The notes under the pieces were generated by a model. It did no database searches and was not told where the DNA came from. It was given only the letters and a program-made list of their open reading frames with translations. Shown here piece by piece: positions 1-8,700 of a DNA stretch of 39,496 nt. Each line of letters begins with the position of its first letter. The first letter of the stretch is position 1. The position numbers and the translations under genes were made by a program. The stretch is from an uncultured bacterium (GTDB lineage Bacteria; Desulfobacterota; Binatia; UBA1149; CAITLU01), in assembly GCA_903893315.1 (NCBI GenBank), contig CAITLU010000045.1:1-39496 (forward strand). Reading direction: 5' to 3'.

Positions 1-955
1 ACACGCGAAGCCCCGGCAACTCCACCACTGCGGCGTCCGGCGAGCGCCTGAGCAGAGCCTCGACCAGTGCCACGTGACGCAGATCGGGAGTTGCCAGACC
101 ACCCGACTGACCGAGCCAGCGGTGCAGGATCCGCGAGCGCAGAGCGGCCGGCGCTTCCATCAACGAGGCAATTTCGAGTTCGTGGCGGCCGCCCTCGCCC
201 TGGCGACGGCAATAGGCCTCCAGGCGCGAGGCTTCGGCGTCGAGGAAGTCCTGGTCCTCGCGCCAGCGCGCCGCCTGGGCCGGCAGGTGCGCGAGCACGC
301 CGGGGCCGAAAGCCTTCTCGATCGCCGGCAGCACCTCGCGCCGCATGCGGTTGCGTGTGTAGCGCAGCCAGCCGTTGCTCGCGTCCTCGACCCACGCCAG
401 GCCGCGTGCGCGCAGGAAATCACGCAGGTCGGCGCGACTCACGCCCAGCAAGGGCCGCACGAACGGTTCGCGCAGAGCGCGCATCCCGGCCAGTCCGCCG
501 AGGCCGGCGCCGCGCAGAAAGCGAAGTACGATGGTTTCGACCTGATCGTCGACGGTGTGGCCGAGCGCGATCCAGCGGCAACCGCGATCGCGCGCCAGGC
601 TTTGCAGGGCCGAAAGCCGCGCACGCCGCAGGCTGTCCTCGTCACTGCCGTCGGGGCTTACCGCTACGCTCACGAAAGCGGCGCCGAGGCGCGCGGCGCT
701 GGCCGCCACGACCGCCTTCTCCACGACCGCCTCGAGGCGCAGCCCATGATCGACGTAGGCCGCGCACACCGTAATTCCCAGGCGCGGCGCCGCCAGCGCG
801 CACAATTCGAGCAGGCCCATCGAGTCGCCGCCGGCGGAAACCGCTACCAGCAGCGAACTGTCTCGGACCCCGGCGGCCTGCAACTGGTCGCAGGCCACTT
901 CCAGCAAGTGGAAGCTGCGACGAGAAAGCGGCGCGGCCATCGGTGAGCGGGTCAT
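1..955 (-). CDS. tilS: tRNA(Ile)-lysidine synthase TilS, N-terminal ~318 residues (3' end beyond window)
   Basis: TilS uses ATP to attach lysine to C34 of the CAU anticodon of tRNA-Ile2, so that it reads AUA. The frame is open from an ATG at 955 to the window edge. The N-type ATP pyrophosphatase P-loop lies at about residues 37-45 (VSAGGDSMGLL); the usual form is SGGxDS, so here the second residue is Ala and the variable one Gly. Further family blocks follow: YVDHGLR, LGHTVDDQVETIVLRFLRG (residues ~130-148) and the RNRMRREVLP helix. E. coli TilS is about 430 residues, so roughly the last quarter is missing. The Shine-Dalgarno is weak. It is divergent from the gene starting near 1018. A CAU tRNA lies at 9584-9660 in the same window. 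Confidence 0.9.
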   Translation of the reverse strand, partial: MTRSPMAAPLSRRSFHLLEVACDQLQAAGVRDSSLLVAVSAGGDSMGLLELCALAAPRLGITVCAAYVDHGLRLEAVVEKAVVAASAARLGAAFVSVAVSPDGSDEDSLRRARLSALQSLARDRGCRWIALGHTVDDQVETIVLRFLRGAGLGGLAGMRALREPFVRPLLGVSRADLRDFLRARGLAWVEDASNGWLRYTRNRMRREVLPAIEKAFGPGVLAHLPAQAARWREDQDFLDAEASRLEAYCRRQGEGGRHELEIASLMEAPAALRSRILHRWLGQSGGLATPDLRHVALVEALLRRSPDAAVVELPGLRV

Positions 956-1017
956 CCCCGGCATTGTGGCGCGGCCACCCTGCCAAACGAAGAGCGACGA
1001 AAAGCAGCAGCGCCTCC

Positions 1018-1737
1018 ATGCTGGCAAGCGCGGCTTCCCTGCGGCAGCATCCGCCGGTGAAACGAATTACCGCTCGCAGTCATCGCTCGATCGCCGCTGC
1101 ACTGACCGCATTGCTTACGGCGGCGACTCCGCCCGCACTTGGCCGCGCGGCGGAGTCTGTCGACGCCGTCGAAATTCCGGAAGCAGGCACCGACCTGCAG
1201 GCTCCGAATGCCAGGGACGAGGCCGCAAAGACCGCGATCGGCGAGGTGACTGCCGAACTGCGGCGCATTGCCGACGAGCACGGCCCCGACAGCGTTGCAC
1301 TGCAGGCCAAGTTCCTGCTGCGCAGTACTGCGGCCGGGGCTCTGGGTCCTACCGAAGTCAAGGTTGCCGGGCCCTCCAAGCGTCTCGGCGCCGACTACCT
1401 GGAGATCGTCGTCGACACCGGCCTGTTTTTCGAAGAAGGGACGAGCACGCCCGCAGACCGCGCCGATCTGGTGTGGCGGATGCTGGCCGGGCCGGCGCTC
1501 GAAGACATGACGTCGTTCCAACTCAAGCCGACCGGTCTCGAAGTGGTTTTTCTCTACAAGGTCCAGAACCTCTCGGACTCGGTCACCGGCAAGCTCGATC
1601 CTTCGCTTCCCGGTCGCGCTGAAACTCTCGCGATCGCCTTGGACCATACGCTGCTCGAGTCGGTGGCTCGCGATGAAGTGGCCGGCGATGCGTTGCGCCG
1701 CGCGGTGCGTTTCGACGCGTCTTTCCCCGGCGACTGA
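1018..1737 (+). CDS. secreted hypothetical protein
   Basis: I do not recognise the family. From the ATG at 1018 the product is 239 residues. A GTG at 1057 gives a cleaner signal peptide: K-R-x(8)-R-S followed by an Ala/Leu-rich stretch (IAAALTALLTAA) and a likely cleavage site near LGRAA. An even earlier ATG at 943 would overlap the divergent tilS start and is unlikely. The mature part has an amphipathic helix (residues ~80-100) and beta-rich segments such as DYLEIVVDTGLFFEE and LEVVFLYKVQNL. There are no cysteines in the mature part and no catalytic motif that I can name. It ends about 60 bases before the terminator of the convergent hydrolase gene. Confidence 0.6.
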   Translation: MLASAASLRQHPPVKRITARSHRSIAAALTALLTAATPPALGRAAESVDAVEIPEAGTDLQAPNARDEAAKTAIGEVTAELRRIADEHGPDSVALQAKFLLRSTAAGALGPTEVKVAGPSKRLGADYLEIVVDTGLFFEEGTSTPADRADLVWRMLAGPALEDMTSFQLKPTGLEVVFLYKVQNLSDSVTGKLDPSLPGRAETLAIALDHTLLESVARDEVAGDALRRAVRFDASFPGD

Positions 1738-1795
1738 AAGCGGGACGCCTGCGTCTTTGCAGAATGCCAGACTAAACTCGCGCACGGACGGTGGA

Positions 1796-1836
1796 GAAAA
1801 GTACGGCGAAGGAAGCTCGTGCCCCCTTCGCCGTAC
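1796..1836 (-). terminator. intrinsic terminator of the hydrolase gene
   Basis: A perfect 12-bp inverted repeat (GTACGGCGAAGG at 1801-1812, complement at 1825-1836) encloses a 12-base loop. On the minus strand it begins three bases after the stop codon of the gene ending at 1840, and its 3' arm is followed by TTTTCT. This is a typical factor-independent terminator for the minus strand. No T-tract follows it in the plus direction. Confidence 0.85.
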
Positions 1837-1839
1837 AGA

Positions 1840-4800
1840 TCAGTCGGTGTTGCGGATCAGGAACGCCAGCAGCGGGTCGTAGACATGGTTGTGGGTCGGA
1901 TCGTCTTCTGCCGACACGATGTCTATGTGCGCGTACCCCTCGCTGATGTAGGCCTCGAAGCCACCGTCGGCGCCGCCGTAGGTCGGCGTCAAGGGATCGC
2001 TCGTGACGATTCGCGGTGCTCCGTTGCAGCTCGGCGCCGTACACGTAGCGATGCTCTCGGCGAACGGAAGGAACGCGCCCGAAGTCGGCGAGATGCCGTT
2101 GCTGCCGCCGAAGGCAATGACCGGAATGTTGATCGACGCACCCTGCGTCAGGTTCTCGATGTCGGGACGCCCGCGCGTGACCGACAGCGCCGAGGAGTCG
2201 AGGCCGTTGGTAAAGAAGCCCTCCTCGCCGGTCCATGTCGAGTTGAGTCCCGACGCTGGGAAGTACCAGTCGCCGATGTTGCGGTCGCCGGTACGGATCA
2301 TCGACAGCACGTTGCCGAGACGCGTGACTTCTTTTTCGTGACCGTTGACCAGGTAGGCATCGACCACGGGGCCGTTGTCAGGAATCGCCAGCGGCACCAT
2401 GGGCGCGTCGATGTTCGTCCAGTAACGGTACGGATCGCGGGTGGCAGCACCCGCCAGCAGGAAGCCGCCGAAATCGGTGTTGGGGCCGTTGTCGGAGAAG
2501 CCCATTGACGCCATGAATGACACCTCGACGGAGTAGTCGTCGTCGAGGAAGAATCCGACCGACGCTTCGGCACTCGCCTTCGGCAGGAAGCTGAGTAGCG
2601 ACAGACCCGGCACGTTGTCGATGGCCGAGCCCGCACCGAAATCCTTCTGAGCGAGCGAGAGCGAGTCGGGATGGCGGCGTCCCTGCAGGCTGAGCGCGTC
2701 ACCGACAGCGTGGATCTGCGGAGAGATGACGCCGCTCGCGTAGGCATCCACCGGCGCGATGCACTTGTTGGTCAAGGCGCCTGCCGGCAACAGCAGGGAA
2801 GCGCAGTCGGCGTCACCGCCCGGACACGGCGTGCCGTCCCAGCAACGGCTGTCTGAGTTCTTGATCGCGTAGTAAAGGCCGCCGTCGGCTCTGGCGATGA
2901 TGGTGTCGAGCATGTCGTCGCTCGGAGGGCTTGGAGCCGGCGAATCCCCTCCCCCTTCGAACAGCACCAGACCATCCACCTTGGTGTAACCCGGAACAAC
3001 TCCCGGACCTGCATCGAGATCGGTGGCGGCGTAATGGGCGCTGAACAAAGTTCCGAGCGAGTGGCCCCCGAGGAAGACCTTCGGATTACTTGGCAGTGCG
3101 TGCGCCGTGTCGATCACCGCGTCGATGTCGTGAATGAAGGTGTTGTAGGTGAAGTTGGCGATGAAGGGGATGTCCGAGCCCTGGTGGAAGACGGCGTGGC
3201 GCGACAGGCGCGGGTCCAGCGGCAGTCCGAGTTCGCTGCCGAAGTACCAGTTCAGCGCCAGTTCCGGGTCATCTTCACTTTCGGCCAGTATCGCACCGGC
3301 ATCGTCCTCGAGTTGGTCGGTGCGGCGGTCGAAGGTCCATACTTCGAGCTTGATGCTCGCGTCGGCCGCGGCTTTGGCGACCATCGTTTCGGCAACGACC
3401 TTGAGCGAGTGTGCGCCTCCGGCGAAACCCGGCACCAGCACCAGCACCGCGTCGGGATCGCCGGAGGCGGGCGTGGAATAGCGCACGTAGGTCGCCTTGT
3501 TCAGGTCGAAGATGGTGCTGCCGAACTGGGTCTCCAGGCTGCTGCCGGGTTCGACCGCGTTGGCCAGCGTGCCGTCGGGCGTGTGGGCCGGATGCGCGCT
3601 GCTCGGAATCGAAACGGACTGATGCGTCGTCGGTCCGGTCTGGCAGTGGTTGGTGCACTCGTCGAGGTTGTCCAGATTGCCGTCGTCGCAGGTCTCGCCT
3701 TGTTCGACTACGTTGTTGCCGCACTGGGGCGCGCAGAAGCTGCCAAGCGTAAACAGGTTCACCGGAGAGTCCTGCGACATCTGGCAGGTACGAGGTGCGA
3801 CTTCGTCGATCGCGAACAGGATCTTTGGAACCGCGGCGCCGCGCGCGCAGTTCGCGATCGCGGTCTGCGTCGCGGCTCCGGGACACAGAGCACCGAATCC
3901 GAGGCCGCTGAGCATGTCGGAAGTCGCGACGCCCGTGCAGGCCGCCGCCGCCTTTACCAGGATCGAGGTTCCGAGCGTCACGTCCAGGCCGTCGTGCGCT
4001 TTGTTGCAGCTCGCGATGTTGTCCGAACTGGATAGACAGGTCGGCGGCTGCTGCAGCGTAAGATTCAGCCGATCGCCGCGAAGCTGGCACTCGAGCAATC
4101 CACCGAGACATGCGGAAACGACCCTGGGCATTTTGTAGAGGGCTCTGGAATAGGTCTTGGAGAGTCCTCTCTCGCAGATTCCCAGGGCGATCGGGTCGCC
4201 GGAAGTGGCCGGCGATGGCGCGCGTACATCGAGACAGGCGGTAGTCTCGGGGTGCGCTGACAGCAGCCCCGCGCGGTCGAAGAGTTCATAGGTGCGCGGA
4301 TAGAGAGATTCGGCAATGTCGGCCGCGCGGCAACGCAGGTGTGAGAGGGAACAGGCCGTGGCCTGGGCTCCTGTGAGGATTGGGCCGCACTCCGACTCGA
4401 AGCGGCGGAAACCGAGTCCGACGCTGCTGCCAAAGTCGTAGTCAGCCAGCGCACCGCAGGAAACCGCGATCTTGTTGGCGGTGGCGTTCTCGACGTTGGC
4501 GAGCGCGGCGAAGCCTCTGCTGCAGGCCGCTGCCACCCTGACACTGCAGGTAGCGAAGTTGCCCGTGGACAGTTCGTCCTGGAGACTGCACGCCAACAGT
4601 TTGTCCGAACACTTGAGAATCGCGTCGGTGCGTTTCTTGAGCAGCTTGGGAGAGTTGTCGAGGTATGCGGCCTGACAATCGACAAAAGCCGAACGCGCGA
4701 TTCCAATCGCCTCAGCATGCGGAACCGGCAAGGCTGACAGGAAGAGGCCGCATAGCGCCGCCGCCATGCGTGCTCGCGCTGAAAAATGGCGGACGTGGCG

Positions 4801-4863
4801 ATCCCTGACGGCAACATCGAACAGCGCCGCGAGTGCCCTTGCGGGCAATTTGGTAATGGTCAT
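1840..4863 (-). CDS. large secreted cysteine-rich alpha/beta hydrolase with DUF4215 repeat
   Basis: 1007 residues, probably an extracellular or periplasmic lipase/esterase-like hydrolase. The start at 4863 is set by an AGGAGG seven bases upstream; the ATG at 4914 lacks one. Residues ~33-52 form a signal peptide (AALCGLFLSALP, then HAEA). Residues ~55-380 are a region with many regularly spaced cysteines that I cannot assign. Residues 381-407 match the Myxococcus cysteine-rich repeat (CGNNVVEQGETCDDGN, then DECTNHCQ). Residues ~440-1000 are an alpha/beta hydrolase: oxyanion-like VLVPGFAGG at ~476, nucleophile elbow GGHSLG with Ser602, and a C-terminal GYAHIDIV whose His is a plausible triad member. 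I did not place the acid residue. Substrate unknown. It is followed at once by a strong terminator and looks monocistronic. Confidence 0.85.
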   Translation of the reverse strand: MTITKLPARALAALFDVAVRDRHVRHFSARARMAAALCGLFLSALPVPHAEAIGIARSAFVDCQAAYLDNSPKLLKKRTDAILKCSDKLLACSLQDELSTGNFATCSVRVAAACSRGFAALANVENATANKIAVSCGALADYDFGSSVGLGFRRFESECGPILTGAQATACSLSHLRCRAADIAESLYPRTYELFDRAGLLSAHPETTACLDVRAPSPATSGDPIALGICERGLSKTYSRALYKMPRVVSACLGGLLECQLRGDRLNLTLQQPPTCLSSSDNIASCNKAHDGLDVTLGTSILVKAAAACTGVATSDMLSGLGFGALCPGAATQTAIANCARGAAVPKILFAIDEVAPRTCQMSQDSPVNLFTLGSFCAPQCGNNVVEQGETCDDGNLDNLDECTNHCQTGPTTHQSVSIPSSAHPAHTPDGTLANAVEPGSSLETQFGSTIFDLNKATYVRYSTPASGDPDAVLVLVPGFAGGAHSLKVVAETMVAKAAADASIKLEVWTFDRRTDQLEDDAGAILAESEDDPELALNWYFGSELGLPLDPRLSRHAVFHQGSDIPFIANFTYNTFIHDIDAVIDTAHALPSNPKVFLGGHSLGTLFSAHYAATDLDAGPGVVPGYTKVDGLVLFEGGGDSPAPSPPSDDMLDTIIARADGGLYYAIKNSDSRCWDGTPCPGGDADCASLLLPAGALTNKCIAPVDAYASGVISPQIHAVGDALSLQGRRHPDSLSLAQKDFGAGSAIDNVPGLSLLSFLPKASAEASVGFFLDDDYSVEVSFMASMGFSDNGPNTDFGGFLLAGAATRDPYRYWTNIDAPMVPLAIPDNGPVVDAYLVNGHEKEVTRLGNVLSMIRTGDRNIGDWYFPASGLNSTWTGEEGFFTNGLDSSALSVTRGRPDIENLTQGASINIPVIAFGGSNGISPTSGAFLPFAESIATCTAPSCNGAPRIVTSDPLTPTYGGADGGFEAYISEGYAHIDIVSAEDDPTHNHVYDPLLAFLIRNTD

Positions 4864-4870
4864 GTCGGTT

Positions 4871-4898
4871 CCTCCTGGGCGGTGGACTTTCACCCGCC
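4871..4898 (-). promoter_or_regulatory. strong Shine-Dalgarno preceded by a small hairpin
   Basis: AGGAGG (complement of 4871-4876) lies seven bases before the ATG at 4863 and decides the start of the large hydrolase. Immediately upstream, GGCGGGTG and CACCGCC (complement of 4891-4898 and 4878-4884) can pair with one bulged G around a six-base loop. The stem stops two bases short of the Shine-Dalgarno, so it could affect translation or mRNA stability. No known riboswitch consensus is recognised. Confidence 0.5.
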
Positions 4899-4997
4899 GG
4901 GGAACCCTAGTCAACGCAATATAGGTAAGAGTCCGATGATTCGTCCGATCGGGGCGGCGCCTGATGCCCGCCGGAACGGGCCTTCGAGGCGACGGCT

Positions 4998-6176
4998 TCA
5001 GATCATTTCGATCGCCATCGCCGTAGCCTCACCGCCGCCGATGCACAACGAGGCCACTCCCCTGCGCAGGCCTCGTTTCTTCAGCGCTCCCAGCAAGGTG
5101 ACGACGATGCGTGCGCCAGAAGCGCCGATAGGGTGGCCGAGCGCACATGCGCCGCCGTGTACGTTAACTTTTTCGTGCGGCAGGCGGTGTTCGCGCATGG
5201 CCGCCAGCGTCACGACCGCGAAAGCCTCGTTGATCTCGTAAAGATCGACGTCCACCGTGCTCCAGCCGGTCTTGACCATCAACCTGGAGATGGCGCCCAC
5301 CGGCGCCGTGGCAAAGCGCGCCGGTTCCTGGGCATGGGTCGCGTGCGCGACGATCGTCGCGAGCGGCGTCAGCCCGAGTCTGTCTGCGACAGAGCGCGGC
5401 ACTACGACCAGAGCCGCGGCGCCGTCCGAGATGGACGACGAGTTGGCGGCGGTTACAGTACCGTCCTTTCGAAAGGCTGCCTTGAGGGTTGGAATCTTGG
5501 ACAGATCGGCTTTGAAAGGCTGCTCGTCCGACTCGACCAGGGTTTCACCCTTGCCGGCCGGCGCCGCCAACGGTTTCATTTCCCAGGCGAACGAACCGTC
5601 ACGGTTGGCCGCAACCGCGCGCTCCAGAGAAGCCACCGCGAAGTCGTCCTGATCCTTGCGCGAAAAACCCAGCTCGGCGGCGCAGTCCTCGGCAAAAGTG
5701 CCCATCAGGCGGCCCCGCTCGTAGGCGTCTTCGAGGCCGTCGAAGAACATATGGTCGAGCAACTGCTGATGGCCCATGCGAAGTCCGGCGCGCGCCTTGG
5801 GTAGCAGGTACGGCGCGTTGGTCATCGACTCCATGCCGCCGGCCACCACCACTTCGGCACTGCCGGCCCGCAGCAGGTCGTGGGCGAACATCAGAGCTTT
5901 CATGCCCGACCCGCACATCTTGTTGACGGTGGTGCAGCCGGCGGAGAGCGGCAGCCCGGCGCCCAGCGATGCCTGACGCGCCGGTGCCTGTCCTTGGCCG
6001 GCAGGCAGGACACAGCCCATCACCACTTCTTCAACTGCGTCGCTTGGCAGACCGCTGCGCTCGACCGCGGCGCGGATAGCAGCGGCGCCGAGTTGCGCCG
6101 CCGCCAGATCCTTGAACACGCCCTGGAAGGAACCGAGCGGCGTGCGGGCGGCTGAAACGATTACGATCGGATCCAT
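4998..6176 (-). CDS. acetyl-CoA C-acetyltransferase (thiolase)
   Basis: 392 residues, full length for a type II thiolase. It condenses two acetyl-CoA to acetoacetyl-CoA or runs the reverse cleavage. The catalytic set is complete: nucleophile Cys88 in NKMCGSGMKA, the NEAFA motif near residue 316, His348 in CALGHPIGASGAR, and the acid/base Cys378 in LCIGGGEA. Spacing and length match the PhaA/AtoB group rather than the longer FadA/SCP-type thiolases, but biosynthetic and degradative roles cannot be separated from sequence alone. A GAGG sits eight bases before the ATG. It lies 62 bases downstream of the cytochrome gene on the same strand, with no acyl-CoA pathway neighbour. Confidence 0.92.
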   Translation of the reverse strand: MDPIVIVSAARTPLGSFQGVFKDLAAAQLGAAAIRAAVERSGLPSDAVEEVVMGCVLPAGQGQAPARQASLGAGLPLSAGCTTVNKMCGSGMKALMFAHDLLRAGSAEVVVAGGMESMTNAPYLLPKARAGLRMGHQQLLDHMFFDGLEDAYERGRLMGTFAEDCAAELGFSRKDQDDFAVASLERAVAANRDGSFAWEMKPLAAPAGKGETLVESDEQPFKADLSKIPTLKAAFRKDGTVTAANSSSISDGAAALVVVPRSVADRLGLTPLATIVAHATHAQEPARFATAPVGAISRLMVKTGWSTVDVDLYEINEAFAVVTLAAMREHRLPHEKVNVHGGACALGHPIGASGARIVVTLLGALKKRGLRRGVASLCIGGGEATAMAIEMI

Positions 6177-6238
6177 GTTGCTGGCCTCGCTGCTCTGTTG
6201 TCGAAGATATCAGCCGTCTGTCGGGGCTCGCCGCAACA

Positions 6239-8215
6239 TCAGTGAGGCGGAGCCGACACCGAGGGCTGCTCGGGTTCGGCAGCTTCTTCTTCGCGCTCTT
6301 CGTTGCGCGAAGCCGGAGCGCGGCCGTGCCACCAACTCATGTCACCAGGATAGACGTCCGGATCGAAGATCACCCAGTACGAGTGCCACACCAGGATGGC
6401 CAGCGTGGCCAATACCGCCTCGTAGAAGTGCAATGCGGTGGCAACGTCGGTGAACCACTTCGGGGAGAAACGCAGAGTCACGTCGGCAAACCACAGCGGC
6501 AGGCCCGTGGCACCCATCAGGAAGATGCCCCACATGAAGGCCCAGTATTCGGCTTTCTCGACGTAGCAGAACTTTCCGCTCTTGGGTCGCTTACGGCTGA
6601 TCCCGGAGTAGTACGCGAGCATCGCGAACAAGTATCGGACGTCGCTCCAGGCCCACCACATGCCGCGCATGTATCCGCGCTGTCTGGCACTCTTCATCAG
6701 TCCGACCACGTGCCACAACACCGCAAACATCAGCATGATGGCGGCGCCTCGATGCGTCCAGCCGCGTACTCCGTGCGAGGTTTCCAGGTGCAGAAGCGGA
6801 CTGGCCCACCAACTCTCAGGTGTGGTCAGTGCAAAGCCGCTGAATACCAGCGTCGGGAAACTCAGCATCACTAGGCCATGCTGCCATCGCAGCACACGCG
6901 GCATGCGCACTATGTTGCTGCTCTCGTCGTCGGAGTGGTGGACTGTGGGCTTTCGCACCTTGCCCACGAAATCGACCAAATTGTGCAACAACATTCCGCC
7001 GATGACGCCCACGATCATCCACAGGTAGACGAGGCGGATCCAGTACTCGAGTCTGGTCTTGGACAGCGTTGCCGAGACGTGGACCGGACCCACTGCGAAA
7101 CGTTCTCCGGCACCGGGGTGGCAGTTGCCGCAAGTGGCTGCGAGATTGGCCGGGTTGACGTTTGAGCGCGGGTCGCTGGCCGGCAGGATTTCGTGGACTC
7201 CGTGACAACTTGAGCAACTGGCCGCCGAAGTTTCACCGGCGCGTATGGCCAAACCGTGGAAGCTGTCCTGGAACGCGGAGAAGTTCTTGTCGTTCAGGCT
7301 GTGACGTTCGACCAGCCGAGTGTCACCGTGGCAACGACCGCAGGTATCACTCGGAACGTTGGCCACGAACACGGGAGAATCGGGGTCCGACGGCGACAAG
7401 ATACGATGCTCACCGTGGCAGTCCGTGCAGCCGGGTGCATCGCGCACTCCACGTTGAAGGGCCTGGCCGTGGACGCTGCGCTGGAACTTTTCCAGGATGT
7501 CCGCGTGGCAGTGCCCGCAGGTGCGAGGGACCGTCATCGGCCAGATGCTCGACTTCGGATCGGTGGGAGGAAGCGTGCGGTGGGGCTCGTGGCAGTCCGA
7601 GCAGACCGCGCCGTGCTTGCCTGCCCTGACGGCGCGGGCGTGGGCACTCTTCAGGTAGGCCTCGACCGGACGCACGACGGACAAGTCGAGTTGCTCGGCT
7701 ACGGCAGGATCGGCGTGGCAGCGTGCGCAGACTTCGGCAAGCGCGGCCCAATGCTCGGGCGACTTGTCTTCGGTGTGATCCTTGACCTTGTGAATGTCGC
7801 CGTGACAGTCGGGACAACTCGGAGCTGCACTGATGCCTCGCGCCCGAGCCTTTGAGTGACTGCCTTCCTGGTAGGCTTTGATGATGTCGTCGTGGCAATC
7901 GCCGCAGGGATCGAGGCCGACCGCCTTCAGTTTCTCAGCGTGCGGGATTTCGCTGGCATCGGTGTGGCAGGTCGTGCAGCCGAGATCGGCGTGAGCCGAC
8001 GCTGCAAAATCCTTTTCCGCAACTATCGGAGGATGTTCCTCGTCCTTGGCGGCTTCCGTTCCGTGGCAGTCGAGACAGTCCTCGTTGGTCGGATCTTCCG
8101 CCAACGTCACGCAGGGCCATGCCATGCACGCGACAAGACCGAGTGCAGCGATGCAAGTCCCGAGCAACACTCGAGGCCGATCGCTGACTCGCAGGGAAAT
8201 CATCGAGGGTTGCAT
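6239..8215 (-). CDS. undecaheme cytochrome c fused to a cytochrome b-type membrane domain
   Basis: 658 residues from the ATG at 8215; an upstream start at 8314 would put 33 unrelated residues before the signal peptide. Residues ~15-39 form a signal peptide/anchor. Eleven CXXCH heme c sites follow in roughly the first 410 residues: CLDCH, CTTCH, CGDCH, CPDCH, CARCH, CSDCH, CGHCH, CTDCH, CGRCH, CSSCH and CGNCH. Several repeat in a DCHGEHRIL/DCHEPHRTL-like unit, and the extra His could be distal heme ligands. The C-terminal ~230 residues contain hydrophobic helices with His in WQHGL, GWTHRGA, LWHVVG and WHSYW, as in b-type cytochromes of the Ni/Fe-hydrogenase/formate dehydrogenase gamma or b561 group. 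A role in electron transfer between the quinone pool and the periplasm is inferred. The tail is acidic and probably cytoplasmic. Confidence 0.88.
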   Translation of the reverse strand: MQPSMISLRVSDRPRVLLGTCIAALGLVACMAWPCVTLAEDPTNEDCLDCHGTEAAKDEEHPPIVAEKDFAASAHADLGCTTCHTDASEIPHAEKLKAVGLDPCGDCHDDIIKAYQEGSHSKARARGISAAPSCPDCHGDIHKVKDHTEDKSPEHWAALAEVCARCHADPAVAEQLDLSVVRPVEAYLKSAHARAVRAGKHGAVCSDCHEPHRTLPPTDPKSSIWPMTVPRTCGHCHADILEKFQRSVHGQALQRGVRDAPGCTDCHGEHRILSPSDPDSPVFVANVPSDTCGRCHGDTRLVERHSLNDKNFSAFQDSFHGLAIRAGETSAASCSSCHGVHEILPASDPRSNVNPANLAATCGNCHPGAGERFAVGPVHVSATLSKTRLEYWIRLVYLWMIVGVIGGMLLHNLVDFVGKVRKPTVHHSDDESSNIVRMPRVLRWQHGLVMLSFPTLVFSGFALTTPESWWASPLLHLETSHGVRGWTHRGAAIMLMFAVLWHVVGLMKSARQRGYMRGMWWAWSDVRYLFAMLAYYSGISRKRPKSGKFCYVEKAEYWAFMWGIFLMGATGLPLWFADVTLRFSPKWFTDVATALHFYEAVLATLAILVWHSYWVIFDPDVYPGDMSWWHGRAPASRNEEREEEAAEPEQPSVSAPPH

Positions 8216-8700
8216 GTCCCGGCGTCTAGCATTTCTTCGCCACGCGGGACAACACAATGCCGGCCCGCGGGCGCCGTTTTGCGCTCTCCGGCACCGATGA
8301 ACGTCGTTGAGCAATCACGAATCTTTTCCCACTTTACTGATCTGCTAATGCTGGCCGGTTTTCGCGCGCTCTCGCATCCGTACATTCACCACAAAAGCTG
8401 AGGTTAGAAGGCTTCCATCGAGCCTCGCCAAACCTGATCCGAAGTCGCGAGCTGGGTAACGCCGGGCAGGAACACTACGGGAACCGGAAATCCACAGGTG
8501 CCGTCGCCACGAGATCATGACCGCTGCGTTCACGATGAGCACGGTAACGACGGCGCGCTGGGTTCCGAAAGGCCGGTCGGTTATGCTGCGCGCCGACGAT
8601 CAACCTGTCGGCCGACCGAGTTGCACGCGGCGCGCCGGGAGCAGGGGGACAATGGGTGCCCGAACTGCCGACAACGTTACGGAGCTACAGACGGGTCGAT
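8216..8700. other. 485-base divergent intergenic region
   Basis: Separates the minus-strand cytochrome gene from the plus-strand DUF1566 gene and must hold promoters for both. I found no coding frame with convincing composition, no RNA gene and no -35/-10 pair with good spacing. A TTGCAC at 8621 and GACAAT at 8648 are 21 bases apart, which is too far for a normal sigma70 promoter. Confidence 0.4.

Noticed and set aside
952-1785. Long open frame on the minus strand opposite the secreted hypothetical gene
   Set aside because: The product is rich in Arg, Gly and Cys without any domain, as expected of an antisense frame in GC-rich DNA; the plus frame has a signal peptide and normal composition.
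3034-4035. A 333-codon plus-strand frame inside the large hydrolase gene
   Set aside because: Val/Arg/Gln-rich with no domain; the minus strand carries the catalytic and cysteine-repeat motifs.
4878-4898. Hairpin before the hydrolase gene as a possible riboswitch
   Set aside because: Only one short stem with a bulge; no conserved aptamer sequence that I know. Kept only as a local structure next to the Shine-Dalgarno.
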